From Cricetomys ansorgei (lineage: Eukaryota > Chordata > Mammalia > Rodentia > Nesomyidae), in assembly GCA_026225945.1 (NCBI GenBank), contig JAMJFZ010000239.1, positions 30,890,501 through 30,954,500 on the forward strand: a DNA stretch of 64,000 nucleotides, in the 5' to 3' direction. The notes beneath the pieces were generated by a model. It ran no database searches. It was not told the origin of the DNA and worked only from the letters and a program-made list of their open reading frames with translations. Below are positions 47,018-58,640 of the stretch, piece by piece; the stretch's first letter is position 1, and the number at the start of each line of letters is the position of its first letter. Made by a program: the position numbers and the translations under genes.

Positions 47018-47160
47018 TGCCAGGCGGTGGTGGTGCCCGTCTTTAATCCCAGCACTTGGGAGGCAGAGGCAGGTGTGTTTGTGTGTGTGTCCAGTCTAGC
47101 CTACAGGGTGAGTTCCAGGATAGCCAAAGTTACAATAGAGAAACCCTGTCTCCAAAAATG
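47018..47160 (+). repeat. B1 SINE with GT expansion
   Basis: GCCAGGCGGTGGTGGTGCCC start and AATCCCAGCACTTGGGAGGC. The GGATCTCTGTGAGTTCG segment is replaced by a GTGTGTTTGTGTGTGTGTC tract at about 47073-47091. Confidence 0.88.
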
Positions 47161-47174
47161 CATAAAAAATTATT

Positions 47175-47335
47175 TTTGCTGTGTGTGAGTGTTCTGTGTG
47201 TGTGCGTGCACACATGTGCAGAAGGTGTCAGGACCTCTGAATCGTGAGCTGCTATGTGGGAACTGGGAACTGAATCTGAGTCCTTTGCAAGAACAGCAAG
47301 TGCTTGTAACACCTAAGCCATCTCCCCGGCACCTG
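47175..47335 (-). repeat. B2/B3 SINE, antisense
   Basis: GTGAGTGTTCTGTGTGTGTG, GGGAACTGGGAACTGAATCT, CTAAGCCATCTCCCCGGCAC. Confidence 0.78.
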
Positions 47336-47557
47336 GCATCTGCTTTTCTACTGGAAGATTGTGTTACAGTGAACGCTAACATTCAATAGTAAAGCCAGTC
47401 ACCCTTGTCCTGCCTTCCTTCCCTCCCACCAGTCCTGTATCCTGTGTCCTCTGATTGTAGGTAGACCATTGCATCTGGTGATGCCAGCCCATAAGAGACA
47501 GTACTTACTATATCAGTTTTTAATAAATGTGTCTGGAATTGATTATACTTGTATCTT

Positions 47558-47755
47558 CTTTTTTTTTTTTTTAAGATTTGTTTATGTGTATGGGTATTTT
47601 CTGCATGTTTGTCCGAACACCAAAAGAGGGCATTGGATCCTATGGGACTATAGTTACAGACAGTTGTGAGCTACCATATGCGTGCTGGGAATTGAACTCA
47701 GTTGAACTGAAACAGCCAGTGCTCTTAACCCCTGAGCTATATAGCTCCGGCCTTG
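47558..47755 (-). repeat. B2/B3 SINE, antisense
   Basis: Poly-T, GATTTGTTTATGTGTATGGG, TGGGAATTGAACTCAGTTGA, and AGTGCTCTTAACCCCTGAGC. Confidence 0.82.
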
Positions 47756-49024
47756 TACTTGTATCTTTAATCCTGTCTCTCTGAAAGAAACCTTCAGGTG
47801 GACAGACACCCAGACCACCATGTGGAGTGGCAAGTCAGCCAAACATAGTTCCTTTCGTGTCCCAGAGAGTTTGAGAAATTTTCTCTTAAATCACTAATTT
47901 ATTGATTTTTGCCTATTTGAATGGGTGTTTATCATACTATTTTATTGTAGGAGCAAATTGTTTGCCTTGAGTTATTCACAGATAAGAATATAAATGTTTT
48001 AAACTTAATACATTCAGGGAACAGTGAATCGTAAATCTGACACTCAAGCATTTAAAAACCACATTCAACAGATGCTTGCTGAGCGTATCTCATTGGCCAT
48101 GTAAGGTGGTGTGTAGGAGAGGACACATCTCAAAAAGGCTTCTGTCTTAAGGGAAGTAGAAAACTGAACAGTGTGAACAGTGTGACCCACCCGCCACTAC
48201 AAACTGTAGGTAAATGCCAGTATCTGATGACCGCAGAAATGAACTGTTTGTAAAAAGTGCTGTCATGACTTGAAAACCGTAAATGTTGGAGGTGAGTTCC
48301 AGGCAATAGCCAAAGTCAGAAATACACAGCCTGGTGGACAGGAGCAAGGTGAAGGTAAGCACTGTGGTGTGGCAGATTGACCCGAGGATCGTGGAGAGAT
48401 TGGAGATGGAATATGGGGTTCAGGTGATCGGGTCAGGCGTATAAAGAAGATAGAGTCTTTTTGTTTCCACTGGCTGAGTTGAGCCTGGCTCAAGCTGGTT
48501 GTATCCTCAGAATATTTATCAATTGAGAGGAAATTGCTATGAAATAGAGCCACTGCAAAGCAATGACACAGAAAGTTGCCCAGAATGTCTCAGGTGAGTT
48601 CAGGGTGAACTCATGACATGACTCATGACAGCCCACCCAACAAGAAACACTGGAAAAGCTCTGACTCCCGAGAGCTGTAAGCAGCTGAGTCTGCCAGCCT
48701 TGAGTCAGACTTCCTTGTGCCAATGGGCTTCAAGGAAAATCATGTCTGAAGTTAGACTAGAACATGGACCCTGACTGGCAGGGTTTTCTGGAATCAACAA
48801 TAAATCTGATCATTAGAAAGTCATTTCTTCTAAACTGAAACCTGCCTGGTATCTGCTACAGTTTTATATGTCATCCAATAGCAAAGTGGAAGTTAGGTTG
48901 TAGCTGTACCCAAGGCCAGAGCTGGTTGAAGATACAGTTTAAATGGTATTGGTATTGGTAAATGGTATTGGAGTGTGGTTGGCCTTTTCTCCACTGCAAG
49001 CATGAGGACCTGTGTTCAACCCTC

Positions 49025-49160
49025 TGAGCCCACATAAAAATGCTGGGAATTGTGATACACTTGTAATCTCAGCAATGGGAAAGCAGAGAGAACCCCTGGG
49101 GCTCACTGCTAACCAGGCAGCCTAGCTTAATTAGTTTGGGGCCAGTTGAAGGACCCCGTC
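49025..49160 (+). repeat. B3 SINE, 3' part
   Basis: AATTGTGATACACTTGTAAT, CCCCTGGGGCTCACTGCTAA, GCAGCCTAGCTTAATTAGTT, CCCCGTCTCAAAAGAGG. Confidence 0.75.
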
Positions 49161-49209
49161 TCAAAAGAGGTGGTGGGGTTAGTGTTTTCAGCTTGGGCAG
49201 AGATGGAAA

Positions 49210-49495
49210 GGTACCTTGGGAATCGCGAGAGCCACACAGCTCTGAGACGGGGAAGGTGACCCCAATAGAAATGATATTAGCTCTGAGAGGAGAGGTCCCT
49301 TGGCAGTCGGGAGCCAACAAACCACAGTGCTCAGAAGTGGGGAAGGTGAGCCCACTGGATAGGTGTCCTGGGAGTTGAGAGTCCAGGAACCACACAGCTT
49401 GGATGTGGGGAAGATGGCCCCACTGGAAATGCATCCTGGGAGTCGGGAACCCAGGAACCAGACAACTCTGAAATGGTGCAGTTCTGAAGGGAGAA
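49210..49495 (-). repeat. Four diverged ~68-bp tandem units
   Basis: Each unit has CTTGGGAATCG- or CCTGGGAGTCG-like starts, CCACACAGCTCTGAGA-like middles and GGGGAAGGTGASCCCA-like ends. The array lies on the U5 side of the antisense LTR at 49600-49990, so it may be part of that element. Confidence 0.75.
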
Positions 49496-49599
49496 TGTCC
49501 CTAGCTGAGCAGAGGTGTCAGCTCTGCTCCACTCCAGAGGGAGGAGTTTCTCTTGTATTGCAGCTCTGAGTGGAGGCCATCCCTGGCTGAGCTAGGGTG

Positions 49600-49990
49600 C
49601 TCAGTTCCACTCCACTCTGCCCTGCTCCTCTTCACTCTGCTCTGATGAGAACGTGACACCAAGCAGCAAATCTCACAGGTTTATTTGGAGAGAAGAAGTC
49701 AGGAGTGACTGCCTCTGCTCCAAGAGAGGCAGTGAGGAGCTGAGCAGACTCGGCCCCTTTTAAATGCTCTCTTTTTTTTTTGGGGGGGGGGGTGCTGTCC
49801 AAGGTGGTCTGGGATTGATGGAATACTCTGGAGGGGGAGTCAAGGGACCCAGCTTGGAGCCATGGAGCTTTCTAGCTCCCTATGATTGGTATTTTTTTTT
49901 GTCTTGTTTATTTTTGTTTTGACGGGATATCAAAAGATGATACAAAGGTTACCCTCTGACCTCCACACATACGGATGTTTTGACATTTCA
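49600..49990 (-). mobile_element. ERV LTR, antisense
   Basis: On the minus strand a TTTAAAAGGGGCC TATA-like box (about 49757-49767) precedes AATAAACCTGTGAGATTTGC (AATAAA at 49680-49685) by roughly 75 nt, the spacing of an LTR R region. Upstream (to about 49990) is a plausible U3. No internal gene is recognised. Class and exact ends are uncertain. Confidence 0.6.
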
Positions 49991-50831
49991 TGGCAGAGAG
50001 AGAAAAGCATCCCTAGCCTTTGATTGGGCATTGTTATCACTATTTTGAGACGGGGTGATCTGTCTCACTGGGATCCAGTGAGTCTTACCTCAGCCTTAAT
50101 AGCAAGGATTCCCTCCCCAGTTTTTAGAGCTACATATTCAAATACTTTGCTCATTGTTTTGTCATTTCAAGGTTTGGAAAGCTGCTTCATGCGGTAACAA
50201 GAATCAATCTTAACGTCTGTTGAGATGGTATACAAATGAGATGGAACCTCTCTGTGGGTCTGGTTAATTTTTCAAGTTGTTGCTTGGTTCCAAAAGTTCC
50301 CTGTAAGTACCTCAGAGGCACATTTACTCCATTTCACACTGACATTCTGCATAAGTCTTAGGAGAAAAGTTTTGCCCTTTAAACAAGCCCGGAAACATAA
50401 ATGCACTTAAGGTTGGTGTAACTCTTTTGGAAGTCATGTCATATATGATTTTTGTTTGTCCTAATTTTCATTTTATCTGCACTGTTGTTTTTGTGTCCGT
50501 ATGATCTCAAGGCATGCTGTTAATTTGGCACTGCCAGTTATTGAGCTGCTTCTTTGTTTTGTTTTGTTTCTATGATGTCATTTGTTAGCTCTTCATCCTG
50601 TCAAGAACATTCCCAAATCTTTGTTTTACATCTTTCTGGCTAAGGCCATGCATGTCTACAACGTGCCCTTTAATAGTTAATATTTATAATATAAATAATT
50701 ATAATATTTAATTTTTATGGGTTAGCGTGTTGTATACATATTGTAACTATCAAACTAATACTGTCAAAAACCAAAATAATATTACTCAAGCCATCTCCCT
50801 ATACTAATTGCTTTGTTTTTAAAAAGATTTA

Positions 50832-51030
50832 AGGGGTGGAGTGATGGCTTAGGGGTTAAGAGCATTTGTTGCTCTTGTGGGGGACCTAGATCCAATTCAG
50901 AGCCCTTACATGGTGGCTCACACCGTCTTTAACTTCAGCTCAGTGGATCTGATGTCTTCTGACCTCTGTGGGCACCAGGTATGTATGGGGTACACATGCA
51001 GACAAAACACTCATAAGTCTTTTAAAAATG
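50832..51030 (+). repeat. B2 SINE
   Basis: AAGGGGTGGAGTGATGGCTT, AGGGGTTAAGAGCATTTGTT, TCTTCTGACCTCTGTGGGCA. Confidence 0.85.
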
Positions 51031-51459
51031 TTTTTTTTAAAAGATGATTTTTCAGGCACAACTGGTTTACAGGTCCCAGTGGTTATTTCAGTTCCATCTG
51101 AATGGTTGAATTCCACATTTCATTTTCTTATATATTGAAAGTCACTGCATAGAAGAACTAAGTGTCACAGAGGAGTGTGAGGTGGGAACAGTGGCTGCAT
51201 TACTCAGGACATGAGTTCCTCCGCTGTCCCTGGGCCCTAGGTCAGCCCTGGGCAGGACAATAGCTGATACCCTTCAAGATCTATCTTTGTTTTAGAATAA
51301 GCTGACCCTGGACAATGACCAAGCCTCCCAGGTGGAAGCCTGTCCTGATCCTCCAAATAGGGGACTTCTCTCATAGGCCAAGCTCACGCTAGACTGCCCC
51401 TTTGGGTTTGTGAGTTCATGCCAGATCTGCTTTTCAGTTCAAAGCTCCCCCTGCCCATG

Positions 51460-51815
51460 GTGGTCTGAATGAGAAACACCCACGTAGACTTGTGTATTTG
51501 AACATTTAGACTCTTGTTGGTGCTGTATCAAGAGGTTATGGAAGGAACCTTTAAGAGGCGCATGTTGCATGAGGAAGTGCATCACTGGGGGTGGGCTTTG
51601 AGGGTTTGCAGCCTTACCCTACTTCAGTGCTTTCTGCTTCTTGTCTATGGATGAAGATGTGATCAGCCAGCTTTCTGCCCCAGTCAGCATGCCATGCCTT
51701 CCTTGTTCTTAAGAACTCCAGCCTTCTGAAACCATAAGCCAAAATAAATTCTTTGAAAGTTTCTTTGAGTCACAGTGTTTTATCGTAGCAACAGAAATGT
51801 AACTAATAGACTATT
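51460..51815 (+). mobile_element. LTR-like repeat, class 1 (sense)
   Basis: GTGGTCTGAATGAGAAACAC start, CATCACTGGGGGTGGGCTTT, GCCAAAATAAATTCTTTGAA, and GCAACAGAAATGTAACTAAT end. Same family as the ends of the 28266-30233 composite, in the opposite orientation. Confidence 0.7.
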
Positions 51816-52135
51816 TCCCAAATTGGTTTTCCTGTACTTCCTCTTCACATATTTCCAATCCACGTGGTGCCTTGGTTTCTCAAGTTCAGACCTTTGGATC
51901 TTTTACAAACCAACCTGGTAACAGGCCAGGTGCCCTCCTAACTGCAGTGCTGTTTCCTAGAGGCGCCAGACCACTACAGTTGGTGCTGGGTGTGGTACAA
52001 GGAAAATGGAAGCTGGGGCTTGGAGACACAGACACTCATTAATCTGCTCCACGAGACCCCCATCCCTGATTGCATATGGAGTTTAAAAAGTCCCTACTAC
52101 TAGTATCTTGTGACCTTGTTAAAACTTTCACAGAT

Positions 52136-52256
52136 GACAGCCAGGCATGGTGGCTCATGCTTACAATCTGTGTACTCAGGAGGCAGAGGTAGGAAGATAT
52201 TCAAGGCCCATCTGGGCTAGCTACATAGTGAGATGCTGTCACAAGAAGAACAAATA
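52136..52256 (+). repeat. Old B1 SINE
   Basis: AGCCAGGCATGGTGGCTCAT, GTACTCAGGAGGCAGAGGTA, CATAGTGAGATGCTGTCACA. Confidence 0.72.
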
Positions 52257-52573
52257 ACTTTGGCCAGCAGTAGCTTGGAAGAAAGCTTAGTTAACTTCAA
52301 CAGTCCAGAGTATGAAGAGCATGGGTGACAACGGATACAAGGACTCTAGGTGTGTGCCCATGTGACCGCTGTATTGGTAGAGGAGAGACATCACATTGGG
52401 AATTAGGACTTCAACATTAACAGTAGTGTAGGAGATGCGATTGAATCTAGAGCATCCCCTATAGAGGAATAATAAAATGTTAAGAGCAGTTAAACTATCA
52501 AGTCTGAACAACAGGAGGCCTTCTGGGTAGCTGCCATAGTCACCTTTCACAGAAATGTAAGAAAATCTAAAGT

Positions 52574-52660
52574 CCTGGAGCTGGGATACAGCTCAACAGT
52601 AGTGTGCTCAGCATGTAGTTCAGTCCCTGGGTTCAGTCCCCACCAGCAAAAACAAAAGGC
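52574..52660 (+). repeat. ID SINE
   Basis: GAGCTGGGATACAGCTCAAC, then GTTCAGTCCCTGGGTTCAGT and AGCAAAAACAAAA tail. Confidence 0.65.
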
Positions 52661-52693
52661 TAAACTCTCGAGGTTTTAAGATACCCAGCTTCA

Positions 52694-52825
52694 GCCAAGT
52701 AGTGATGGCATACGCCTTTAACCCCAGCACTTGGGAGGCAGAGGCAGGCAGATCTCTGAGTTCAAAGCCAGCCTGGACTACAGAGTGAGTACACAGGGAA
52801 AGCCTGTCTTGAAAAAACAAAAATG
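52694..52825 (+). repeat. B1 SINE
   Basis: TAGTGATGGCATACGCCTTT, CACTTGGGAGGCAGAGGCAG, AGCCTGTCTTGAAAAAACA. Confidence 0.85.
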
Positions 52826-53479
52826 ATACCTGGCTTCATTGATGTTTCGATGCCAAGTGAAGCAGATTTGTTATGTAAAGGTCAATACCCGGCTTGGGAA
52901 AACTTGAGACCCTAATGGAGATGTTTGGTTGCGTGGCTCCAAAGATTTTGGCTCCCTTGAGATCTCTGCAGTTCTACAGCTTGTGGAGGTGGCTTATGCC
53001 TACCTACAGGGAGTATTTCCCTCTTTCCCTCTGAGATCCATTAGGGGGGCCTTCCTCCCTGACGGCCCCTCCTTTTCTCCCAGCTAGGTGTATGCAAAGT
53101 TTTAGGTTTTAGGTCACAGCACAATGCATCCAGGACACAATGAGCCTAATAACAGAACGCTGTTCCTAGGACCTGGGGCCTATCTGTGGGACTGGGATCT
53201 GTAGACGCTCAGTGTCTGGAACATGAGATTGACAAAGGAGAGGTTATTACAACCAAGTACTCAGGATGTGGCACACACTTTCCCTGAAGTGGATTCTAGA
53301 AGTCAGAAGAAAAAAAATCTTCCCATACTAAGCCAAGTTGAATACTGGAATTGGGATAGATGGTATTAGGAAAATAAAAAAAAAAGACTCAAAGAGATCC
53401 TGGAGTGGAAATATATGAAGTCAGAGGTAAAATCACCAAAGGATTTTGTTCTGTAAGGTGGCACACTGAGCCAGTTTCT

Positions 53480-53830
53480 TTTCTGTTCTGATAGCACACC
53501 ATGACCACTGCATCTTATAGAAGAAAATTTGTTTGGGCTTACAGTTCCAAAGGGTCAGAGTCCATAGTGGCTAGAATGTCATGGCAGCACGCACCAGGCA
53601 TAGCAGCAGAAACAGATAGCTGAGAGTGTACATCATGAGCTGCCAGTAAAGAAGCTCATAGTGAACAAGAAGTGTCCCTAGGCTTTTAATCCCAAAGTCC
53701 GCCCCCAGTGGTGTACTTCATCCAGCAAAGCTGCACTCACCACCTAAACCTCCCTGAACAGTGCCACCCACTGGGGACAGAGTAATTCAGAGATATGAGA
53801 GAACAAGGGACGTTTCTTATCTAAACTACC
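53480..53830 (-). mobile_element. LTR-like repeat, class 1
   Basis: GGCTTACAGTTCCAAAGGGT, GCCCCCAGTGGTGTACTTCA and CAGTGCCACCCACTG are the diverged landmarks of the class 1 repeat. Confidence 0.6.
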
Positions 53831-54322
53831 GCACACAGCAAAACCATCAATAAGCTGTTAGTGAGGTGGTCCCTAGAATCAACATCACAGGTAGCTAGCT
53901 GTCTTCTGCAGCCAATCCTGGAAGTATGAGAAGCTGCCAAACTGCAAGCTGAGTGCATCTTCTGGAACACTGTGCATGTACTTGGAATAGACACCTCTTT
54001 GAGGCATTGTCTCTACTAGGAATAAGGCATGGGTCTTGGAACAGTGGCCCTCTTTATGTAAGCCTCCATTCTTGCCAATGGGCATAACAAGGGTCCCACA
54101 AGCTCTTAAGTTATAGTTACTATTTTTGCAGTTTATAGACAATTTTTATTCAAAGACATTTTGGCAAGAAGGCATGTCACGGGGATACTTGGCCTTTTTC
54201 CAGCATGGGAATGTCAACGAAAACACTGAAGTGAAGTGAAGTAAGAAATTTCTTACAGATTTAGACCGGAGGCATACCTGTAATGTTGCATGAGTGTGTG
54301 GTTTCCTCAAAAAGTAGCAACA

Positions 54323-54480
54323 ATGCCAGGCTGTGGTGGTGCACACCTTTAATCCCAGCACTTGGGAGGCAGAGGCAGGTGGATCTCTGTGAGTGTGAGA
54401 CCAGCCTGGTCTACAGAGTGAGTTCCAGGACAGCCAGAGTTACAACAGATAAACAATGTCTCCAGAAACCTAAATATATA
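54323..54480 (+). repeat. B1 SINE
   Basis: GCCAGGCTGTGGTGGTGCAC, TCCCAGCACTTGGGAGGCAG, AGAGTTACAACAGATAAACA and an AAATA-rich tail. Confidence 0.92.
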
Positions 54481-54557
54481 AATAAATAATAGCAACAGTT
54501 CTTCAATGATGATTCCTAATTGTGAATGCAGTTTCTATATCAGAAAAAATTATTTTT

Positions 54558-54785
54558 CAGTACTATCATTGAACCTAAGAACTCATGCATGCCAGGTCTT
54601 GTTGTTCCTACCAGACTACAATTGGTTCCCATCCCAGTCCCTGCATGAAAAGAAAAATAACTTTTTTATTATGAGGTAGTCTCACCAAGTTGTCCATCAT
54701 GGCCTTGAACTTACTGTATAGTCCAGACAGGCCCCTGTCATCTTCCTGTCTCAGAGGAGCTGGGATTCCAAGCCTGCACCACCAG
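54558..54785 (-). repeat. ID-like and old B1 fragments, antisense
   Basis: ATTGAACCTAAGAACTCATG (ID side), then GTCTCACCAAGTTGTCCATC and CTGGGATTCCAAGCCTGCAC (B1 side). Confidence 0.5.
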
Positions 54786-56737
54786 GTAGGGATGAGAACG
54801 GAACAGTGCCTTCTGGTACATAAAGAAGAATTCAATGTGAATACATACAGGAAAAGGAACAAGTGAGTACTTCTGGAAATTTGACCTGTCCTGGCAATTT
54901 ACTTGAGCTGAGCATAAATAATGTCTTTAAAAAAAAATTCCCAGTTTCTTGCATAATTGATGGCTACAAATGAATTCAGCATATATTTGTTAAATGAATG
55001 ATTAAATGAACAAGAGTTCTAGCCCTTACGTTCGAGCATAGAATCTCCCGCCCATTCTCCTTTTGATGTTTCTGGCATTACACCTGTAGTTAAATTTTTA
55101 CATGAGCAAAGTTGTTTTCTCTGTTTATTATAAAGTTGAAAAAGAACTTTTATGAGCCCCTAGAGGCAGAAGTTGGAGAGACCTTGCTTTAAGTCTGACT
55201 CCTTGGGGGTGGTACATTATTGCTTTGCTTGATAGAGTATTGCTGAATGTTTGACTAATTTGAGTCCATCTCTTTCCAGTCTTGGAATGAGAAGCCAGGA
55301 TTTAGGTTCTAGGGATGTAAACCCTTCCCCGCTGTCCTTCTGTGGAACCAGGCTTGTGAAAGACTGCTTTAACTCACTTCCAAGTTGCTTAGGTTACAAG
55401 CAATGTGACATCGTTTTCAAACAACTCAAGAAGTCAGAAGACAAAAGTAATTTTCAACTGTAACTCAGTAGCATAAATACCTGCAGAGGAGACTATAACA
55501 ACGGAACAACAACAAAATGTGTATGTTTTCATGTTTCGCAGAAAGGATAGAATTTTTAGCGAACAAGAGAAAATATGTATAATGAATTTTAGTTGACAGA
55601 ACTGCCAACTAAAGCATCACCAGTAGACCTGATGAAGCAGAAGAAGAAATATGAGGAATCCAGGATGAGGTTGATGAAATCAACATTCAACCATCATGAA
55701 AGAAAAATAAATAAATTAGCTTGACCACAATATCTAAGAAGTCTGTGATAAAATCAAGAAAACAAACGTACGAATCCACAGGTAGAAGATGGATCCTAAG
55801 AAAACACTAAAGGCATAGAGAATCTAATCAATGAAGTGACAACGGAAGAATTCACAAGTCTTGAAAAACAGGCATCCAAATGCAAGTGGAATGTAGGATG
55901 CCAGACAGACATGACCAGAGAAAAACTTATCCATATCATACAGGCAAGATGTGAAAAATCCATAGTGAAGAAACAATATTTAAAAATGTATGGGGAAAAT
56001 GGCAACTCCCTTATGAAGAAAGAAACACTAGAGTAACATTAGACAGCGCTAAAAGCCAAGGAAGAATGGAATGATACCTTTCAAGTCTGAAAGTAAATAA
56101 CTGAGAACCAAGATTGTTACATCTATAAAGCTCTCTCTTAAAAGGGACGTACACAAAAAAATGGCACTTCAAGATTCACAAACTAAGGCAGTCCATTATC
56201 ACCAAGCCAGCACTGCAGAAGAACACTACACGGAGGAGGAAGAAAGACAGTTGTAATCATGAGATCACAGAAAAAAAATTCATAAGAGAAATGGAGGAAC
56301 AAAGAAGAGTTAGGACAGAATCCAGCATGTGCGATACAGTAAACTAGAAAACTGCTAACACCAATATGAGAGAAAGAAAAGAGCGTACGATAATTCAGTA
56401 AGAAAAACAACCAGAATCACAAGATTCAGTAATGTCTCTCAGTAACAGCTGAACAAAGATGGCCTTCACTCACAAGTGAAGAGATGTACACAAGCTGGTT
56501 AGATTCAAGAAACTAGATCCAACTAAATGTCATCTCCAAGAAACACACCTCAATGGTAAATATGCTCACCTACTGAGGGTCAAAGGATGGAAAACAATCT
56601 ATCATGTGAATGAAGCTAGAAACGAGCTTGTGTAATCAATCTAATATCAAATGATGTAGGCTCAAACAAAAACTAAAAGAGTTAAACAAGGCCACTACAT
56701 ATTTTAATAGGGAAGGATTCATCAAAAAAGTTAATAC

Positions 56738-56945
56738 GGGGGTGGGTGCTGGAGTGGTAGATAAGAGACAAACCAATTTTGCAGAGGACCAGAGTTTAGT
56801 TCTCAGTATCCATGTCAGGTGCATACACCCATGATCCCTCTCTCTCCCTCTCCTCTCTTTCTCTCTCTCTCCTCTCTCTGTCTCTCTCTCTCTCCCTCTC
56901 CCTCTCTCTCTCCCCTCTCCCTCCCTCCCTATTCTCCCCTCTCTC
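56738..56945 (+). repeat. B2-class SINE plus (CT)n
   Basis: GGGTGCTGGAGTGGTAGATA head, GGTGCATACACCCATGATCC, then about 100 bp of CT/CCCT-rich microsatellite. Confidence 0.75.
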
Positions 56946-57146
56946 TTAAACAACTTAAACAGATCTATAACAATCAAGATTGAGACAGTAATAAAAATCT
57001 CCTCACAGAAGCCCAGGACCAGATGACTTTATTGCTAAATTCTACAAAATGTTTAAATAGGAGTTAACCCATATACTTCTCAAACTGTTTCATAGGATAG
57101 AGAGGGGAGGAACACTACCAAATTCATTCAGCAAACTCAACCTTAC

Positions 57147-57530
57147 TGTCTTAGTTTCTTTTCTGTTGCTGTGAAGAGACACCATGACCAAGGCAACTTA
57201 TGAAAGAAAGCATTTAATTGGGAACTTGCTTACAGTTTCAGAGAGTGAGCCCTTGATCATCATATCAGGGAGTATGACAGCAGGCAGGCAGCCAAGCAGG
57301 CGTAGTTCTGGAGCAGCAGCTGAAAGCATACATACTGAGACGACAACCATGGGGCAGAGAAAGAACTGGGAATGGTACGGACTTTTAAACCTCAAAGCCC
57401 ACCCCCAGTGACACACCTCCTCCAACAAGGCCACACCTCCTAGTCCTTCCCAAACAGTTCTACCAACTGTGGAACAAGTATTCAAATATATGAGTCTGTG
57501 GAGGCCATTCTTATTCAAAGGACCACAATG
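57147..57530 (-). mobile_element. LTR-like repeat, class 1, in L1
   Basis: Near-complete copy: TGTCTTAGTTTCTTTTCTGT, AAGCATTTAATTGGGAACTT, CCACCCCCAGTGACACACCT, CAACAAGGCCACACCTCCTA. L1 sequence lies on both sides. Confidence 0.8.
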
Positions 57531-57593
57531 ACCTTGACTCCCAAATCAGATAAGGGCATGACAAAGAAGAGGAGGAAGGAGAGGAGGAGAAAA

Positions 57594-57642
57594 ATTATAG
57601 ACTAATTTCCCTGATTATAGACTAATTTCCCTGATTATAGAA
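57594..57642. repeat. 20-bp direct duplication in L1
   Basis: ATTATAGACTAATTTCCCTG occurs twice in direct succession, followed by a third partial ATTATAGA. Confidence 0.95.
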
Positions 57643-57712
57643 CATGCTTGTAAAAATTCTCCATAAAATGCCGGAAAATCAGATTCAAAAACATTTTAAG
57701 AAGATCATACAG

Positions 57713-57875
57713 TGGGGCAGAGAGTTGGCTCAGTGATTAAGAGCACTTGTTATCTTACCACAGACCTGGCTTCAATTCCCAGTACCCATGTGCTGGTTCA
57801 CAACCCCTAAGGGCACCAGGTATATATGCATGAAAAACACCCATACACATAAAATAATAGCAATACATTATTATG
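57713..57875 (+). repeat. B2 SINE
   Basis: GAGAGTTGGCTCAGTGATTA, AAGAGCACTTGTTATCTTAC, CTAAGGGCACCAGGTATATA. Confidence 0.82.
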
Positions 57876-57989
57876 TATATTTTATAAATATTATTTATAT
57901 TTATGTATTATTTACATTGTGATAAATAATAAATAGACTTTTCTTTTTTAAAAAAAACATATCTTGCAATGGAACACTTGGAAGTAGTT

Positions 57990-58330
57990 TTTGTTATTTT
58001 GGTTTCTTTAAAAACACAAAATGGCATTTGGATTAGGTTTGTGTTCCCACCCCAGCTGTGGTATAGTTGTCTATGAGTTGGATTTGGAATGCTTGATGCA
58101 GGTGGCTATAATTTGATTAAGTGCAGACGTTCTGGCACCTGTAGCTTGTTTGGAGGATTATGTGCCGCGTAGCTTTATGGGAACTTTTGGTTTAGGGTAT
58201 AAAAAGCATGAAGCACCAAGCGTCGGGGTGGGCGTTGGTTGATGGTTCTTTGGTTGGATTGCTGTCTTTAGTGTGATAACTCCTAAAGGAAGAAAGGTTG
58301 GAGGGATTGAGTTTATAGACCGTGAGCTGA
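57990..58330 (+). promoter_or_regulatory. Possible LTR/promoter-like segment with TATA box
   Basis: TATAAAAAGCATGAAGCACC at about 58198 lies in non-L1 sequence between L1 blocks. The family is unrecognised and no ORF follows, so an LTR U3/R is the simplest guess. Confidence 0.3.
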
Positions 58331-58512
58331 GACGCTAGTCTGACTCACTGTCAGCTAGTCCTCTTCAAGCTTAGGACAGCCTAAAAGAGGCTGTGAAGAT
58401 TTCTACCTTTCATTCTCTATCAAGGCCTCTTGTAAAAGCGGTGAAGATTTCTTTCTATCCTTCTTTTCTCTTTCCCTAAATAGAGGGTAAAAGATTGTAG
58501 CGTACTGCTACA

Positions 58513-58640
58513 ATGTCTGATGTGGTGATGCAAGCCTTAATCCCAGAGGCAGATCCTTTTGAGTTCAAGGCCATCCTGGTCTACATAGTGAGTTCCAGGC
58601 TAGCCAGGGCTACATGGTAAAAACCTATCTCAAAAATAAA
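58513..58640 (+). repeat. B1 SINE
   Basis: GATGTGGTGATGCAAGCCTT, GTTCAAGGCCATCCTGGTCT, ACCTATCTCAAAAATAAAA. Confidence 0.82.
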
